The notes beneath the pieces were generated by a model. That model did not search any database. It saw only the letters and a program-made list of their open reading frames with translations, and was not told the origin of the DNA. From NCBI RefSeq assembly GCF_004339525.1, contig NZ_SMGE01000001.1, positions 806,001 to 870,000 on the forward strand: DNA of 64,000 nucleotides, given 5' to 3'. Shown in pieces: positions 28,501 to 40,614 of the stretch. Within the stretch, counting starts at the first letter, position 1, and the number at the start of each line of letters is the position of its first letter. This DNA comes from Flavobacterium sp. 90. GTDB lineage: Bacteria > Bacteroidota > Bacteroidia > Flavobacteriales > Flavobacteriaceae. Both the position numbers and the translations under genes were made by a program.

Positions 28501-31500
28501 AACTGTAAATAATGCCACTCCATTAGTAGGTTCACAAGTTACTTTTGAAGTAATAGTTACCAATAATGGACCTCAGAATAATACCGGAGTTCAGGTAACA
28601 GATTTACTTCCTAGCGGATATACGTACAACAATTTTACTATTTCTACGGGAACTTATGATTCGACTACAGGAATATGGAATGTTGGCAATTTAGTTAATG
28701 GAAAATCAGAAACACTGCAAATTATCGCAACTGTAAATGCAACAGGAAATTATTTGAATATTGCAGAGGTTACTGCCGCTGCTCTTCCTGATCCGGATTC
28801 TACGCCAAATAATGCTGTTACTACAGAAGATGATTATGCAACAGCCACGATTACACCAACGAATCAGGCATCGGATTTATCATTAACTAAAACCGTAAAT
28901 AATGCAACTCCATTAGTAGGTTCGCAAGTTACTTTTGAAATAGTTGTAACCAATAATGGACCACAGAATAATACCGGAGTTCAGGTAACCGATTTACTTC
29001 CTAACGGATATACGTACAACAATTTTACTATTTCTACGGGAACTTACAATCCCATAACAGGAATTTGGAATATTGGTAATTTAGTTAATGGAAAATCAGA
29101 AACATTGCAAATTATCGCAACTGTAAATGCAACGGGAGATTATTTGAATATTGCCGAAGTTACTGCTGCTGCTCTTCCTGACCCGGATTCTACACCAAAT
29201 AATGGCGCTGTAAATGAAGACGATTATGGTTCTGTAATTACAGTACCAATAAATCAGGTAGCAAATTTATCATTAACAAAAATGGTAAATAATCCAACGC
29301 CTCTGGTTGGTTCTTTAGTTACTTTTGAGATTGTTGCGACCAACAGCGGACCCCAAAATGCTACAGGTGTCGAAGTAACTGATTTATTACCTTCAGGATA
29401 TACCTTTAATAATTTTACTGCAACTAAAGGAACATATCATACAACTACAGGAAAATGGAATATAGGTTCTCTGCTAAATGGCGATTCTCAAACGCTGCAA
29501 CTAACCGCCACTGTTAATACAACAGGAAATTATCTGAATATTGCAGAGGTTACTGCCAGTAGTCTGCCGGATCCAAATTCAACTCCAAATAACGGAGTCC
29601 CTACAGAAGACGATTATGCTACAGCAACAGTTACACCAACTCAGCCCGTAGCCGACTTATCCCTTGCAAAAGCAGTAGTAGGCGGTAATTTAAGCCCAAT
29701 ATTTGGTGCAACGGTTACTTTTGAAATTACAGTTAAAAATAGCGGACCGCAAGCTGCTACCGGAGTGAGAGTTAAAGATGTACTACCTGATGGCTATGAA
29801 TACGCTGTTTATAGTTCTACAACCGGACAATATTTCGGCTCAACCGGAATATGGGATGTAGGAACAATTGCAAATGGTGCTTCAGAATCTTTACTAATAT
29901 CAGTAAAAGTCAATAACACTGGAAACTATCAAAATATAGCCGAAGTTTATGCTTCAAACGTATTTGATCCTGATAGTACTCCTAATAATAATGTCGATGG
30001 TGAAGATGACATATCTTCTGTAAGATTATCTCCCGTTCCTGCTGTTGCAGATCTTTCGATAGAGAAAACGGTAGTCAATAATAATTTAACTCCTGCCGTA
30101 GGATCGCAAATTACATTCTCCGTTACTGTGACCAATTCTGGACCTAGCACAGCAACAGGTGTAACCATTAGAGACATTCTGCCATCAGGATATGATTATA
30201 TCTTTTTTAGTTCAACATCAGGAAGCTATGACAAAACAACAGGGTTATGGTCACCAGGAGTTATTTTAGCCGGTAATAGCCATACTCTATTAATAAATGC
30301 ATTGGTAAAAAGCCCAACCGGAACTGCAAATGAATATCTCAATAGTGCCGAGGTTATAAATTCTAATCAATTTGATCCTGACAGCACACCTGGAAATGGC
30401 GTTACGACAGAAGATGATTATGATAGTATTTCTGTAACACCGGTAATTGTAATGGCTGATTTATCTATCAGTAAAACAGCCTTAAATGAAAGCGATTTTC
30501 ATGATGTTGGCTCAACAGTTATTTTCACCGTTACCGTTACCAACGATGGTCCTGGCGATGCTAGTGGTGTGGTTGTTAAAGATTTACTTCCACCAGGATT
30601 TACCTATTTCACCAGTAGTCCTACAAGTGGTCTTTACAATTATGTTACAGGCGTCTGGAATGCAGGAATTGTTCCTAGCGGAACCAATCAGTCTTTAGAT
30701 ATCTATACGACAGTAAATCCACCAACTGGAGTTGCCGGTGAATATACTAATTCAACTGAGATTATCGCAAGTAATCTGCCTGATCCTGATTCAACTCCAA
30801 ATAACGGAGTTACAACAGAAGACGATTACGACAGTTTACAAATTAAAGTGGCTGTTGCCGATTTAAGTTTAGACAAAACAGTCAGTAATAAAAATGCAAA
30901 TGTAAACGAAGTCGTAACGTACACCATACAAATCAACAACGAAGGACCAAGTACAGCTACCGGTGTTGCTGTAGAAGACATGGTTCCTTTAGGGTATTAT
31001 AACATCAATAATATTAACAATGGAGGTATATTCAGCAAAAACATTATTAAATGGGTTGATTTAACAGTTCCTATTGGCGGTATTACCTTAACATATCAAG
31101 CAACCGTTGCAAGTCCGCATGGGCTAGATAGTAACGATTATCTGAATATCGCTCAGGTAACAGCCAGCAATCAATTTGATCCGGACAGTAAACCAAATAA
31201 TGATAATGGTGACCAAAGCGAAGACGATGAAGATTCTGAATTCGTAAATATACCTTCAACAGATATTGCTATAAATAAAGAAGTAGACAAAACCGATGTT
31301 CCTATGGGAAGTGAAGTAATTTTTACCGTCACCGTCGAAAACCTTGGAAACCTAACTGCCACAAATGTTGAGGTGCAGGATGTTCTTCCAAAAGGATATT
31401 CTTTAAACAGTTTCAACACATCATCAGGAGTTTACAACGGTACAACTGGCGTTTGGATAATACCTTCAGTAAATGCGGGAAGTTCTCAAACCTTAACTAT

Positions 31501-31882
31501 TAATGCCAAAGTACAAGATTTTAATGATTATGTAAATACAGCCCATCTTGTCAAAATGGATCAAATTGACACCAATTCATCAAATAATCAGGATAGTGCA
31601 ACCGTATCGCCAAACTGCTTGAAAATTTACAATGAATTTTCACCAAATGACGACGGACAAAATGAGACTTTCTATATAGATTGTATTACACAGTATCCAG
31701 ATAATCAACTCCAAATATTCAATCGCTGGGGTAATTTGGTCTATTACAAAAAAGGATATGATAATACTTGGGACGGCAAAGCAGACGGATCTGCCAAAAC
31801 ACTTCCTGAAGGTACTTATTTCTACATTCTGGATCTCGGAAACGGGTCGGCTAAAAAATCCGGATGGCTTTATTTAAAATAA
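19517..31882 (+). CDS. giant T9SS type B surface protein with ~15 Ig/PKD-like and ~20 DUF11 repeats
   Basis: This ~4,121-residue protein starts at the ATG at 19517 (a TTG lies 33 bases upstream). A signal peptide ends near NTFGQ. Residues ~35-1410 hold about 15 modules of ~90 residues, each opening with (A)NAGPDQxxC and ending with GTYxFxWT, an Ig/PKD-like fold. Residues ~1415-4030 hold about 20 DUF11 modules of ~130 residues: DLSLTKTV, GSQVTFE, VTNNGP, GVQVTDLLPSGY, then DPDSTPNN and EDDYA. The acidic DPDSTPNN...EDD stretches may bind calcium. The last ~90 residues (EFSPNDDGQNETF, IFNRWGNLVYYKKGYDNTWD, PEGTYFYIL, SGWLYLK) are the CHU_C/gliding-type domain that directs type B export through T9SS. 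It is probably an adhesin or surface fibre. PorP/SprF-like and OmpA-like genes follow directly. Confidence 0.93.
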   Translation: MERSIQIKNYFKKIFYSLFIISFYSINTFGQNCSVNAGILNVTICETDALVLTGNNPSPIIGNVLWTQISGPTVVINSPNNPTTTISGYSGGNTYIFRYSATCGDGVFTYQDKVVNVQPITIANAGSNIASCPNSSGTLTIMANTPQNTGETAYWEIVGANNAGVVINFPNLPTSTITLPQTSCGTTTLQWVIEGPEYSAGQRCRTTSQITVTNYGGVKPVSAGPDQTLSNCYTTTQTTNLTGTYGGCGLNGQNGQWTFVSGPNTPTIGSPNSNDTQISNLVQGTYTFRWTVTGPCASGNDLVTIVVPAATQDVTTLPGGDENLFFCDSSITQVTLVAQTPLYAGETVQWTQITGDPGAIIVSPTNPTTLITNISDSGDPYKFRYTLTNSNTGCVFTKDYNIQYNSATRTITANNGDDLVGSCNATVFTIPLTVTGTGYNQYSIVAGPSASPLGPFPTPLKDIGNSLTLTLTAPGDYIVEFIRKQDGSLPIGCDYGFDSLNILVSGEPTPSNAGSDVSLPCGDTSTLLSGVMTDVGLHFWSQLSGPNEAVIADTFAVDTQVTGLIPGTYVFEYITKGGGAKCGFSVSTVTIYVSASTLGVTDAGPNQIVCTNAQVTLAATPPLTGEIGEWSQTSGPNTLIFSNLNDPNATVTGFATNSSSYQLQWTISYLHPGPSCSASISDTVTILTNNSNAASTSDAGPDACYPSGTSSFNLSGNTPGIFETGIWSVTPATGVIIADINDPNTLVNVPSNGTYTFTWAIETATRLCDPNKNSVKVTIANTPPTANAGPDQELCGNVITMAATASSGGIGTWTRISGVGGYTISDEHNPNAVFTFAYSGYYIFRWTIDAEVCGTAFDDINLTIGIPPVIANAGPDQNICNSTSVTMAGSTYDSFFESGQWSVLTGAPNQPNIVNPSSPNTVINGLVAGTYTFRWTISAKSVFLCQGTQDDMVVVVTPSANAGSDQSYCDVSSIQLVGNANSKGTWTLTSTSGNVNDVFITQSPPDNYIANATVVPGNTYVFTYTTNTVTNPDGSICTGSSDSVNIDVFSGASIDPNAGADQILCISDVGGTATLTGNVPPPDVSVAEWRFVDQPPGSVAVITTPTAPLTTVTGLTVPGLYILEWVFESTACRSLSDIVRIEMNAAPSTANAGPDDTVACQTTYKTDAVPPAVGIGTWSFASPGDDPSGGAVVINNPNSPVTTLSNITTLGTYRLTWTVTNGPFTNPSLCQPSSDTVEITFNDTPPSIANAGPDQELCDVDTATMAATTVTSGIGTWTKVSGPPANIASPNSENSLMLGLIPGTYEFLWTVTTLNLNGCISEDSVIVTIYDLPSTANAGQDQIIPQFSPVNMNAVTPTVGTGEWTQVSGPSIVGFADETLPGTAVTGTIAGTYVLRWTVSNGNCAVSSDTVTLTILSVADLELTKSISPMTGSAGDTVTFSIQVFNNNSLGGTVDATGVAVRDYIPSGYTILPGSANFSGQYNIGDNTMSWYNLTIPNGNRITLTFKAVILPTGSYQNVAEVIASDQFDPDSTPNNNILSEDDQDDADFILDVADLSLQKTVSPSTVSINDNVIFTIRATNSGPNNASGITVSDHLPPGYTYVSDNGAGKYNNATGIWTVGNLNNGNSLSLQITAKVNVATAANYINTAEIQTAHQVDPDSTPGNGLPEDDMASANVTLKLADLELTKSVTPTSAASGQQVNFTINVINKGPGNATGVDVQDVIPVGYTLIPGSVSNGGSYEIASATLSWNDLYFPTNSNTNLTFSAFVNPLGSYVNVAQITASDLKDPDSAPNNNVPTEDDQDTAEITFIGPSADLSLVKNVVAGNTSPVVGSQVSFELVITNDGPNNANGVQVTDLLPSGFEFINYSSSAGIYNDITGLWNVGTVDKGVSESLIIDAKVLPTGIYKNVAQVTASNLPDPDSTPNNDDGDQSEDDEDNAVITPIQPSADLSLTKSVNNPTPLVGSQVTFEVIVTNNGPQDNTGVQVTDLLPTGYTYDSFTVSTGIYNPLTGVWTVGNLVNGKFETLQITATVNATGDYLNKAEVTASDLPDPDSTPNNGITTEDDYAEVLTVPVPIASDLSITKTVSNATPVVGTQVTFAIIVTNSGPQDNTGVQITDLLPSGYTYNSFTVSTGAYNPINGVWTVGNLVNGKFETLQITATVNASGNYLNSAEISAANVFDPDSTPNNASTTEDDYAEVSTVPIPKSSDLSITKTVNNATPIVGTPVTFAVIVTNSGPQDNTGVQVTDLLPSGYTLNSFTVSTGAYDPITGIWIVGNLVNGKFETLQITATINASGNYLNTAEITAATVFDPDSTPNNGNTTEDDYAEVLTTPIPTSADLSLTKVVNNLTPLVGSQVTFSLEVSNGGPQEANGVTVTDLLPSGYSYVSYNTTAGSYDAFTRLWNVGILPAFASHTLQITAVVNAAGDYVNAAEITASSQPDPDSTPNNGDTTEDDYATATTTPVSQSSDLSLTKTVNNSTPLVGSQVIFEVVLTNNGPQNNTGVQVKDLLPSGYNFTGFTISTGTYNPVIGIWTLGNLANGDSETLQIIATVNPTGIYTNTTEVIASDLPDPDSTPNNGSTTEDDYAEASTTPIVASADLSLTKTVSNSSPLIGSQVTFSLEINNAGPQATSGVTVTDLLPTGYTYVSYSATSGTYNPVTGLWNVGLLSISASHTLQITAIVNATGDYTNIAEVTASALPDPDSTPNNAVTTEDDYATATITPVSQSSDLSLTKTVNNATPLVGSQVTFEIVVTNNGPQNNTGVQVTDLLPDGYTYNNFTISTGTYNPATGIWNVGNLVNGKSETLQIIATVNTTGNYLNIAEITAAALPDPDSTPNNAVTTEDDYATATITPTNQASDLSLTKTVNNATPLVGSQVTFEVVVTNNGPQNNTGVQVTDLLPNGYTYDNFTISTGTYNPATGIWNVGNLINGKSETLQLIATVNATGDYLNIAEITAAALPDPDSTPNNAVTTEDDYATATITPTNQASDLSLTKTVNNATPLVGSQVTFEVIVTNNGPQNNTGVQVTDLLPSGYTYNNFTISTGTYDSTTGIWNVGNLVNGKSETLQIIATVNATGNYLNIAEVTAAALPDPDSTPNNAVTTEDDYATATITPTNQASDLSLTKTVNNATPLVGSQVTFEIVVTNNGPQNNTGVQVTDLLPNGYTYNNFTISTGTYNPITGIWNIGNLVNGKSETLQIIATVNATGDYLNIAEVTAAALPDPDSTPNNGAVNEDDYGSVITVPINQVANLSLTKMVNNPTPLVGSLVTFEIVATNSGPQNATGVEVTDLLPSGYTFNNFTATKGTYHTTTGKWNIGSLLNGDSQTLQLTATVNTTGNYLNIAEVTASSLPDPNSTPNNGVPTEDDYATATVTPTQPVADLSLAKAVVGGNLSPIFGATVTFEITVKNSGPQAATGVRVKDVLPDGYEYAVYSSTTGQYFGSTGIWDVGTIANGASESLLISVKVNNTGNYQNIAEVYASNVFDPDSTPNNNVDGEDDISSVRLSPVPAVADLSIEKTVVNNNLTPAVGSQITFSVTVTNSGPSTATGVTIRDILPSGYDYIFFSSTSGSYDKTTGLWSPGVILAGNSHTLLINALVKSPTGTANEYLNSAEVINSNQFDPDSTPGNGVTTEDDYDSISVTPVIVMADLSISKTALNESDFHDVGSTVIFTVTVTNDGPGDASGVVVKDLLPPGFTYFTSSPTSGLYNYVTGVWNAGIVPSGTNQSLDIYTTVNPPTGVAGEYTNSTEIIASNLPDPDSTPNNGVTTEDDYDSLQIKVAVADLSLDKTVSNKNANVNEVVTYTIQINNEGPSTATGVAVEDMVPLGYYNINNINNGGIFSKNIIKWVDLTVPIGGITLTYQATVASPHGLDSNDYLNIAQVTASNQFDPDSKPNNDNGDQSEDDEDSEFVNIPSTDIAINKEVDKTDVPMGSEVIFTVTVENLGNLTATNVEVQDVLPKGYSLNSFNTSSGVYNGTTGVWIIPSVNAGSSQTLTINAKVQDFNDYVNTAHLVKMDQIDTNSSNNQDSATVSPNCLKIYNEFSPNDDGQNETFYIDCITQYPDNQLQIFNRWGNLVYYKKGYDNTWDGKADGSAKTLPEGTYFYILDLGNGSAKKSGWLYLK
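27701..29260 (+). repeat. four near-identical 390-bp tandem units in the giant gene
   Basis: The string TCGGATTTATCATT recurs at 27701, 28091, 28481 and 28871, exactly 390 bases apart, and the units between are nearly identical at DNA level. Each encodes one 130-residue DUF11 module. Modules on both sides have the same length but are more diverged, so this block looks recently amplified or homogenised. Confidence 0.9.
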
Positions 31883-31910
31883 AATAGGATAACCAAAATA
31901 AGAATTGGCT

Positions 31911-32834
31911 ATGATGAAAAATATAAATAAGATTTTCAAAATCATTACGATGCTTTCTGTATTTGGTGTTGCAGCACAGCAAGATCCGCAATACACGCAA
32001 TATATGTATAATACACTAAGTGTAAACTCTGCTTATGCCGGCTCCTTAGGGCATTTGGCCATAACCGGAATATATAGAACACAATGGGTTGGTCTTGAAG
32101 GAGCACCAAACACACAATCGTTCACCTTAGATACACCAGTTGCAAAAAACGTTGGTTTAGGTTTATCAATAGTCAGTGAAGAAATAGGCCCAACTGAAGA
32201 ACAATATATAGATGCTAATTTCTCGTATACAATACAATCCGGACAAACACATAAATTGTCTTTTGGTATAAAAGGAGGAGGAAGAGTTATCAATATCGAT
32301 TGGACAAAAGGAAGCCATAGAGAGCCAGACGTTCAATTTCGCGAAAATATTACAAATAAATTTCTACCAGTCGTTGGTGCAGGTTTGTATTGGCATGGTG
32401 AAAGAGATTACATCGGAGTAGCCATCCCTAATTTTATGACCCGAGAAAGATATAATTATGATGATATTGCCGATGATCTTGTAAACGAAAGAATGCACGT
32501 TTACTTAATTGGAGGAATCGTTTTTGATCTTTCGGCACACACAAAATTTAAACCCGCTGCTTTAGTAAAATATGTTGCTGGAGCACCGCTTATTGCAGAT
32601 TTTTCAGCCAATTTTATGTTCAATAATGCTTTCACTCTTGGTGCATCCTATCGTACAGGAGATTCTGTAAGTGCGATGGCGTCTTTGCAAATTACACCGC
32701 AGTTTCTAGTTGCTTATGCGTACGATTATACCACAACAGAACTCCAAACGTATAATAGTGGCACACACGAAATTATGCTTCGATTTGAATTAGTATCACG
32801 CAAAAAGGGATTAAAATCTCCTCGATTCTTTTAA
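31911..32834 (+). CDS. PorP/SprF-like T9SS outer-membrane protein
   Basis: This ~308-residue outer-membrane beta-barrel has a signal peptide ending GVAAQQDPQYTQYMYNTLS, the family hallmark near the N-terminus. It continues with VNSAYAGSLG, TGIYRTQWVGLEGAPNTQSF and a C-terminal barrel strand ending in RFEL. PorP/SprF proteins hold or help export type B T9SS substrates, and this one follows such a substrate by 28 bases. I start at the ATG at 31911 (another ATG at 31914; a TTG at 31905 is less likely). The genomic partnership with the giant protein is standard for the family. Confidence 0.9.
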   Translation: MMKNINKIFKIITMLSVFGVAAQQDPQYTQYMYNTLSVNSAYAGSLGHLAITGIYRTQWVGLEGAPNTQSFTLDTPVAKNVGLGLSIVSEEIGPTEEQYIDANFSYTIQSGQTHKLSFGIKGGGRVINIDWTKGSHREPDVQFRENITNKFLPVVGAGLYWHGERDYIGVAIPNFMTRERYNYDDIADDLVNERMHVYLIGGIVFDLSAHTKFKPAALVKYVAGAPLIADFSANFMFNNAFTLGASYRTGDSVSAMASLQITPQFLVAYAYDYTTTELQTYNSGTHEIMLRFELVSRKKGLKSPRFF

Positions 32835-32845
32835 CACTATGCTAT

Positions 32846-34774
32846 ATGAAAAAAAGAATTACTATACTGGTATTACTGGCAATGCAAATAATTTATTCGC
32901 AAACCAAAAACAAAACAGCCGACGCTCTATTTGATAAAATGTATTATATAGAAGCAGCAAAATCGTATGAATTGTCAATAAAAAATGGAGACTTTTCTAA
33001 AGAAATCTTGCAGCGCATTGGAGATGCACATTATTTTAATACACAAATGACCAGTGCCAGTAAATGGTACGGAAAATTACTTGCCGATTATCCAAACGAT
33101 GTTCCGGCAGAATACTATTTTAGATATGCCCAATCTTTACAAGGAATTCAAAATTATGATTTGGCGAAAAAATGGATGAAAAGCTTTTCTGAAAAACAAA
33201 AATCAACAGATTCCAAAGCCCAGAATTTTTCCCTTAAAACCATAACACTTGAAGATATTAATAAAATCAAACCACAATTTATACTCGAAAATCTCGAAAT
33301 CAATTCAGCTTATTCAGACTTTGGTCCAATGTTTTACAAAGGAGATTTGGTTTATTCTACAACGGTAGATTCTTCCTATTTAAAAACAGCAAAATACGGC
33401 TGGAACGATCAACCTTATTTAAACATGCAATTAGGAAAAATAAGTACAACACAGACCAATGTTACTTTTAAAGAACGTTTTGGAAAAGAAATTACAACCC
33501 AATTTCACGAAGCATGCGTCGCTTTTTCGCCAGATGAAAAAACAATTTATTTTACTCGAAATAATTATAATGGAAAATTAAAAAGAGACAGCAAAGGCAT
33601 TAATAACCTGAAAATATACTCTGCGAAAGCCATAGAAAATAGCAACGGAATCGTTCGATGGGAAAACGTAAAAGAACTTCCGTTTAACAACGACAATTAT
33701 TCTGTTGGACAGCCTTCTGTAAGCAAAGACGGGAAAAAATTATATTTCGTTTCAGATATGCCAGGAACACTGGGATCGACAGATATTTTTGTTGTAGATA
33801 TTTTAGGCGAAGATCAATATTCTAATCCTAAGAATTTAGGCGAAAAAATAAATACCACCGGACGTGAAATGTTTCCGTTTATAACTGATAAAGCTTTGTA
33901 TTTTTCCTCAGATGGATTTTTGGGGTTGGGTGGACTCGATGTTTTCGAAAGCCGATTAAATGACGGAATCTTCGATTCGCCAAATAATCTTGGTGCACCA
34001 TTAAACAGTAACAGAGATGATTTTGGTTATATCGTAAACGAAGACACCAATAAAGGTTTTGTATGTTCAAATAGAAAAACAGGAAAAGGTGATGACGATA
34101 TTTATTCTTTCGAAAGAAGCTGCACACAATCTATAGAAGGTTATATTTATGACGCTATATCAGATAACAAAATTGCCGGAGCTATTGTAACACTTAAAAA
34201 CAGTGAGAATCAAAAAGTTGACGAAACCGTTTCAAAAATAGATGGAAAATTTGAGTTCAGTGAAAACATCAATTGTAATACACCTTACACGATTGAAGCT
34301 GCAAAAGAGAATTTTACCACAAGCGCCAAAGCCATTGTTACTCCCCAAAATTCAGGAATAACCCAAGTTCCAATTGGTCTTGATCCATCGCTGATAGAAC
34401 GAAAAGATGGTTTACTAAAAATAAAAATTGGCATCATCTTCTTTGATCTCAATAAATCAGACGTTCGTTATGACGCTGCAATCGAATTAAACAAAGTGGT
34501 TTTATTAATGAGTCAATATCCAAGTGTAGTCATTAAAATTGAATCACATACAGATTCTAGAGCTAACGACCAATACAATCTTGAACTTTCCGACCGACGC
34601 GCAAAAGCAACTAAAGAATATATCATTTCGCAAGGAATTCCTTCTGAAAGAATCCAAAGTGCAGTTGGTTATGGTGAAACACAACTCATAAATAACTGCT
34701 CAAACGGGGTTCCTTGTACCGAAGCTCAACATCAAATAAACAGACGAAGCGAGTTCATTATTACCAAAATGTAA
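32846..34774 (+). CDS. TPR - beta-propeller (PD40) - OmpA family protein
   Basis: This 642-residue secreted protein has a signal peptide (VLLAMQIIYSQ). TPR-like helices lie at ~25-140 (YYIEAAKSYELSIKNGDFSK). PD40-type propeller strands lie at ~200-420 (AFSPDEKTIYFTRNNYNG, SVGQPSVSKDGKKLYFVSD, DKALYFSSDGFLGLGG). A carboxypeptidase-regulatory-like domain follows at ~430-510, and an OmpA C-terminal peptidoglycan-binding domain at ~530-642 (IFFDLNKSDVR, IESHTDSRANDQYN, LSDRRAKATKEYI, NRRSEF). It anchors the outer-membrane complex to the wall, and this gene type routinely follows porP/sprF and a type B substrate. It starts 11 bases after the PorP stop, so one operon is likely. Confidence 0.9.
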   Translation: MKKRITILVLLAMQIIYSQTKNKTADALFDKMYYIEAAKSYELSIKNGDFSKEILQRIGDAHYFNTQMTSASKWYGKLLADYPNDVPAEYYFRYAQSLQGIQNYDLAKKWMKSFSEKQKSTDSKAQNFSLKTITLEDINKIKPQFILENLEINSAYSDFGPMFYKGDLVYSTTVDSSYLKTAKYGWNDQPYLNMQLGKISTTQTNVTFKERFGKEITTQFHEACVAFSPDEKTIYFTRNNYNGKLKRDSKGINNLKIYSAKAIENSNGIVRWENVKELPFNNDNYSVGQPSVSKDGKKLYFVSDMPGTLGSTDIFVVDILGEDQYSNPKNLGEKINTTGREMFPFITDKALYFSSDGFLGLGGLDVFESRLNDGIFDSPNNLGAPLNSNRDDFGYIVNEDTNKGFVCSNRKTGKGDDDIYSFERSCTQSIEGYIYDAISDNKIAGAIVTLKNSENQKVDETVSKIDGKFEFSENINCNTPYTIEAAKENFTTSAKAIVTPQNSGITQVPIGLDPSLIERKDGLLKIKIGIIFFDLNKSDVRYDAAIELNKVVLLMSQYPSVVIKIESHTDSRANDQYNLELSDRRAKATKEYIISQGIPSERIQSAVGYGETQLINNCSNGVPCTEAQHQINRRSEFIITKM

Positions 34775-34932
34775 CCAATATTTAATATATTGCTATAATT
34801 AAATGATTTTTTTTGTTTATATTTCGTCATTTATTAGAGAAAAACAAGATTTATGGAGCTATTTCTCGGCAAAATGAGCAAATTTGGATTTAAGATTAGC
34901 TCGAAAAAGCTTAAAACGAAACTTTATATCAT

Positions 34933-34970
34933 AAAAAAAACTTCAACCAGCATTTGCCAATTGAAGTTTT
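34933..34970 (-). terminator. terminator downstream of tRNA-Leu
   Basis: On the minus strand AACTTCAA and TTGAAGTT pair across a 14-base loop and are followed by eight T. It begins only two bases past the tRNA-Leu end. The rest of 34775-34932 shows nothing recognisable. Confidence 0.75.
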
Positions 34971-34972
34971 AG

Positions 34973-35058
34973 TACTCAGAGCGGGACTTGAACCCGCACG
35001 AACATTGCTGTTCACTGGATTTTAAGTCCAGCGTGTCTACCAATTTCACCATCCGAGC
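34973..35058 (-). tRNA. tRNA-Leu (anticodon TAA)
   Basis: It is 86 nt with a long variable arm. The anticodon stem-loop reads CTGGACTTAAAATCCAG, the T arm GCGGGTTCAAGTCCCGC, and the acceptor is GCTCGGA paired with TCTGAGT. CCA is not encoded. Confidence 0.95.
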
Positions 35059-35066
35059 ATTAGTAG

Positions 35067-35139
35067 TGGTACCTCCAGGGATCGAACCAGGGACACATGG
35101 ATTTTCAGTCCATTGCTCTACCATCTGAGCTAAGGTACC
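35067..35139 (-). tRNA. tRNA-Phe (anticodon GAA)
   Basis: It is 73 nt with acceptor GGTACCT/AGGTACC, anticodon stem-loop ATGGACTGAAAATCCAT and T arm CCTGGTTCGATCCCTGG. It lies between the rRNA operon terminator and tRNA-Leu. Confidence 0.95.
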
Positions 35140-35170
35140 TTATAATTCGCAATATATGCGAATTGAGAAT

Positions 35171-35197
35171 AAAAAACCCTATCATTGATAGGGTTTT
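35171..35197 (-). terminator. terminator at the end of the rRNA operon
   Basis: On the minus strand AAAACCCTATC and GATAGGGTTTT form a perfect 11-bp stem with a 3-base loop, then more T. It lies just after 5S, so the two tRNAs beyond it depend on read-through or their own promoter. Confidence 0.85.
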
Positions 35198-35203
35198 CAA
35201 AAG

Positions 35204-35312
35204 AAAGGCGACGACATACTCTCCCACATAACTGCAGTACCATCTGCGCAGGCGGGCTTAACTACTCTGTTCGGGATGGGAAGAGGTGAGCCCCGCCGCA
35301 ATAACCACCTTA
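35204..35312 (-). rRNA. rrf: 5S ribosomal RNA
   Basis: The minus strand reads GGTGGTTATTGCGGCGGGGC, then CCCATCCCGAACAGAGTAG, then GGGAGAGTATGTCGTCGCC. These are the conserved 5S segments including the loop C CCATCCCGAAC motif. Ends are approximate by a few bases. Confidence 0.92.
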
Positions 35313-35464
35313 AGGTTGTTAGTTGTTGGTTTTTGGTTGTCGGTTGATGGATTTCTCCAACAACTATCATCTATTAACCATCAACTGCTCTTGCGTCGAG
35401 CAAATATTTTAACATACTGAGATAAAGAAAAGTACTTTTATTTACTATTTTTAGAAAGTTTCTC

Positions 35465-35484
35465 CCCGCACCTTGCGGTGCGGG
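35465..35484 (-). other. hairpin just past the 23S 3' end
   Basis: CCCGCACC and GGTGCGGG form a perfect 8-bp stem with a TTGC/GCAA tetraloop about 6 bases downstream of the 23S end. It probably belongs to the processing region between 23S and 5S; the rest of that spacer (35313-35464) is a set of GTTGATGG/CCATCAAC-type short repeats. Confidence 0.5.
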
Positions 35485-35489
35485 AAAAG

Positions 35490-38375
<2,886 letters not shown>

Positions 38376-38563
38376 CCAATCTTGTTATTTAAAACAAGAC
38401 CGTTTTTTTTTGTCTTTTACAATAAATTGTAAAAAACGCTTTCTACTTTTTATTATTTTCTTATCTCAATATGTCAATGAACTTTTATTTGGTTGTTTGT
38501 TTTTAGTTATTAGTTATTAGGTAAACCTATCAACTTTAAACTATCAACTGACAACTAAATCAG

Positions 38564-38637
38564 TGGAGAATAACGGAGTCGAACCGTTGACCTCCTGCGT
38601 GCAAGGCAGGCGCTCTAGCCAGCTGAGCTAATCCCCC
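38564..38637 (-). tRNA. tRNA-Ala (anticodon TGC)
   Basis: It is 74 nt, located in the 16S-23S spacer. The anticodon stem-loop is CTGCCTTGCACGCAG, the D arm GCTCAGCTGGCTAGAGC and the T arm AACGGTTCGACTCCGTT. The spacers around it (38376-38563 and 38638-38728) contain only short ATGAGTTATGA-type direct repeats. Confidence 0.95.
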
Positions 38638-38728
38638 ATTTTTAAATGATGAGTTATGAATTATGAGTTATGAATTCACTCATAAACGCTCAACTTCTAA
38701 AATTTCCTTTTTTTCTCAAGTTAAATAG

Positions 38729-38802
38729 TAGTCCCGGGCAGACTCGAACTGCCGACCCCTACATTATCAGTGTAGTACTCTAACCAGCTGAGCTACGAGA
38801 CT
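38729..38802 (-). tRNA. tRNA-Ile (anticodon GAT)
   Basis: It is 74 nt, located in the 16S-23S spacer, with acceptor AGTCTCG/CGGGACT, anticodon stem-loop CTACACTGATAATGTAG and T arm GGCAGTTCGAGTCTGCC. Confidence 0.95.
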
Positions 38803-38934
38803 CTGTTTTTCTTAAGTTTTTCATTATTTTTTTAAATTAACAGCAAGAGTAATTGAATCTTAATATTCAGAACCTATAAATAGACATCTTTTTTCCTCAA
38901 CGTGTTGACAAGTCAACTAACATTCGAGGCTCTA

Positions 38935-40449
<1,515 letters not shown>

Positions 40450-40614
40450 ATATTTTAATATTATATTGCGATGTTTTCTCTATCGGTTCTTTTCGAATCT
40501 CTCAATTCTATTACTCTTATTCTTTTGTTTTAACATCTCTGTTAAAACGGCTGTCAATTCAATATGTCTACGAACGTGTTTCTTTTTTGTTTCGCTTGTC
40601 TCTCAAAGCGGGTG

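Noticed and set aside
27701..29260. Regular repeats considered as a CRISPR array
   Set aside because: Units are 390 bp, fully coding and in frame, with no spacers; they are protein repeats.
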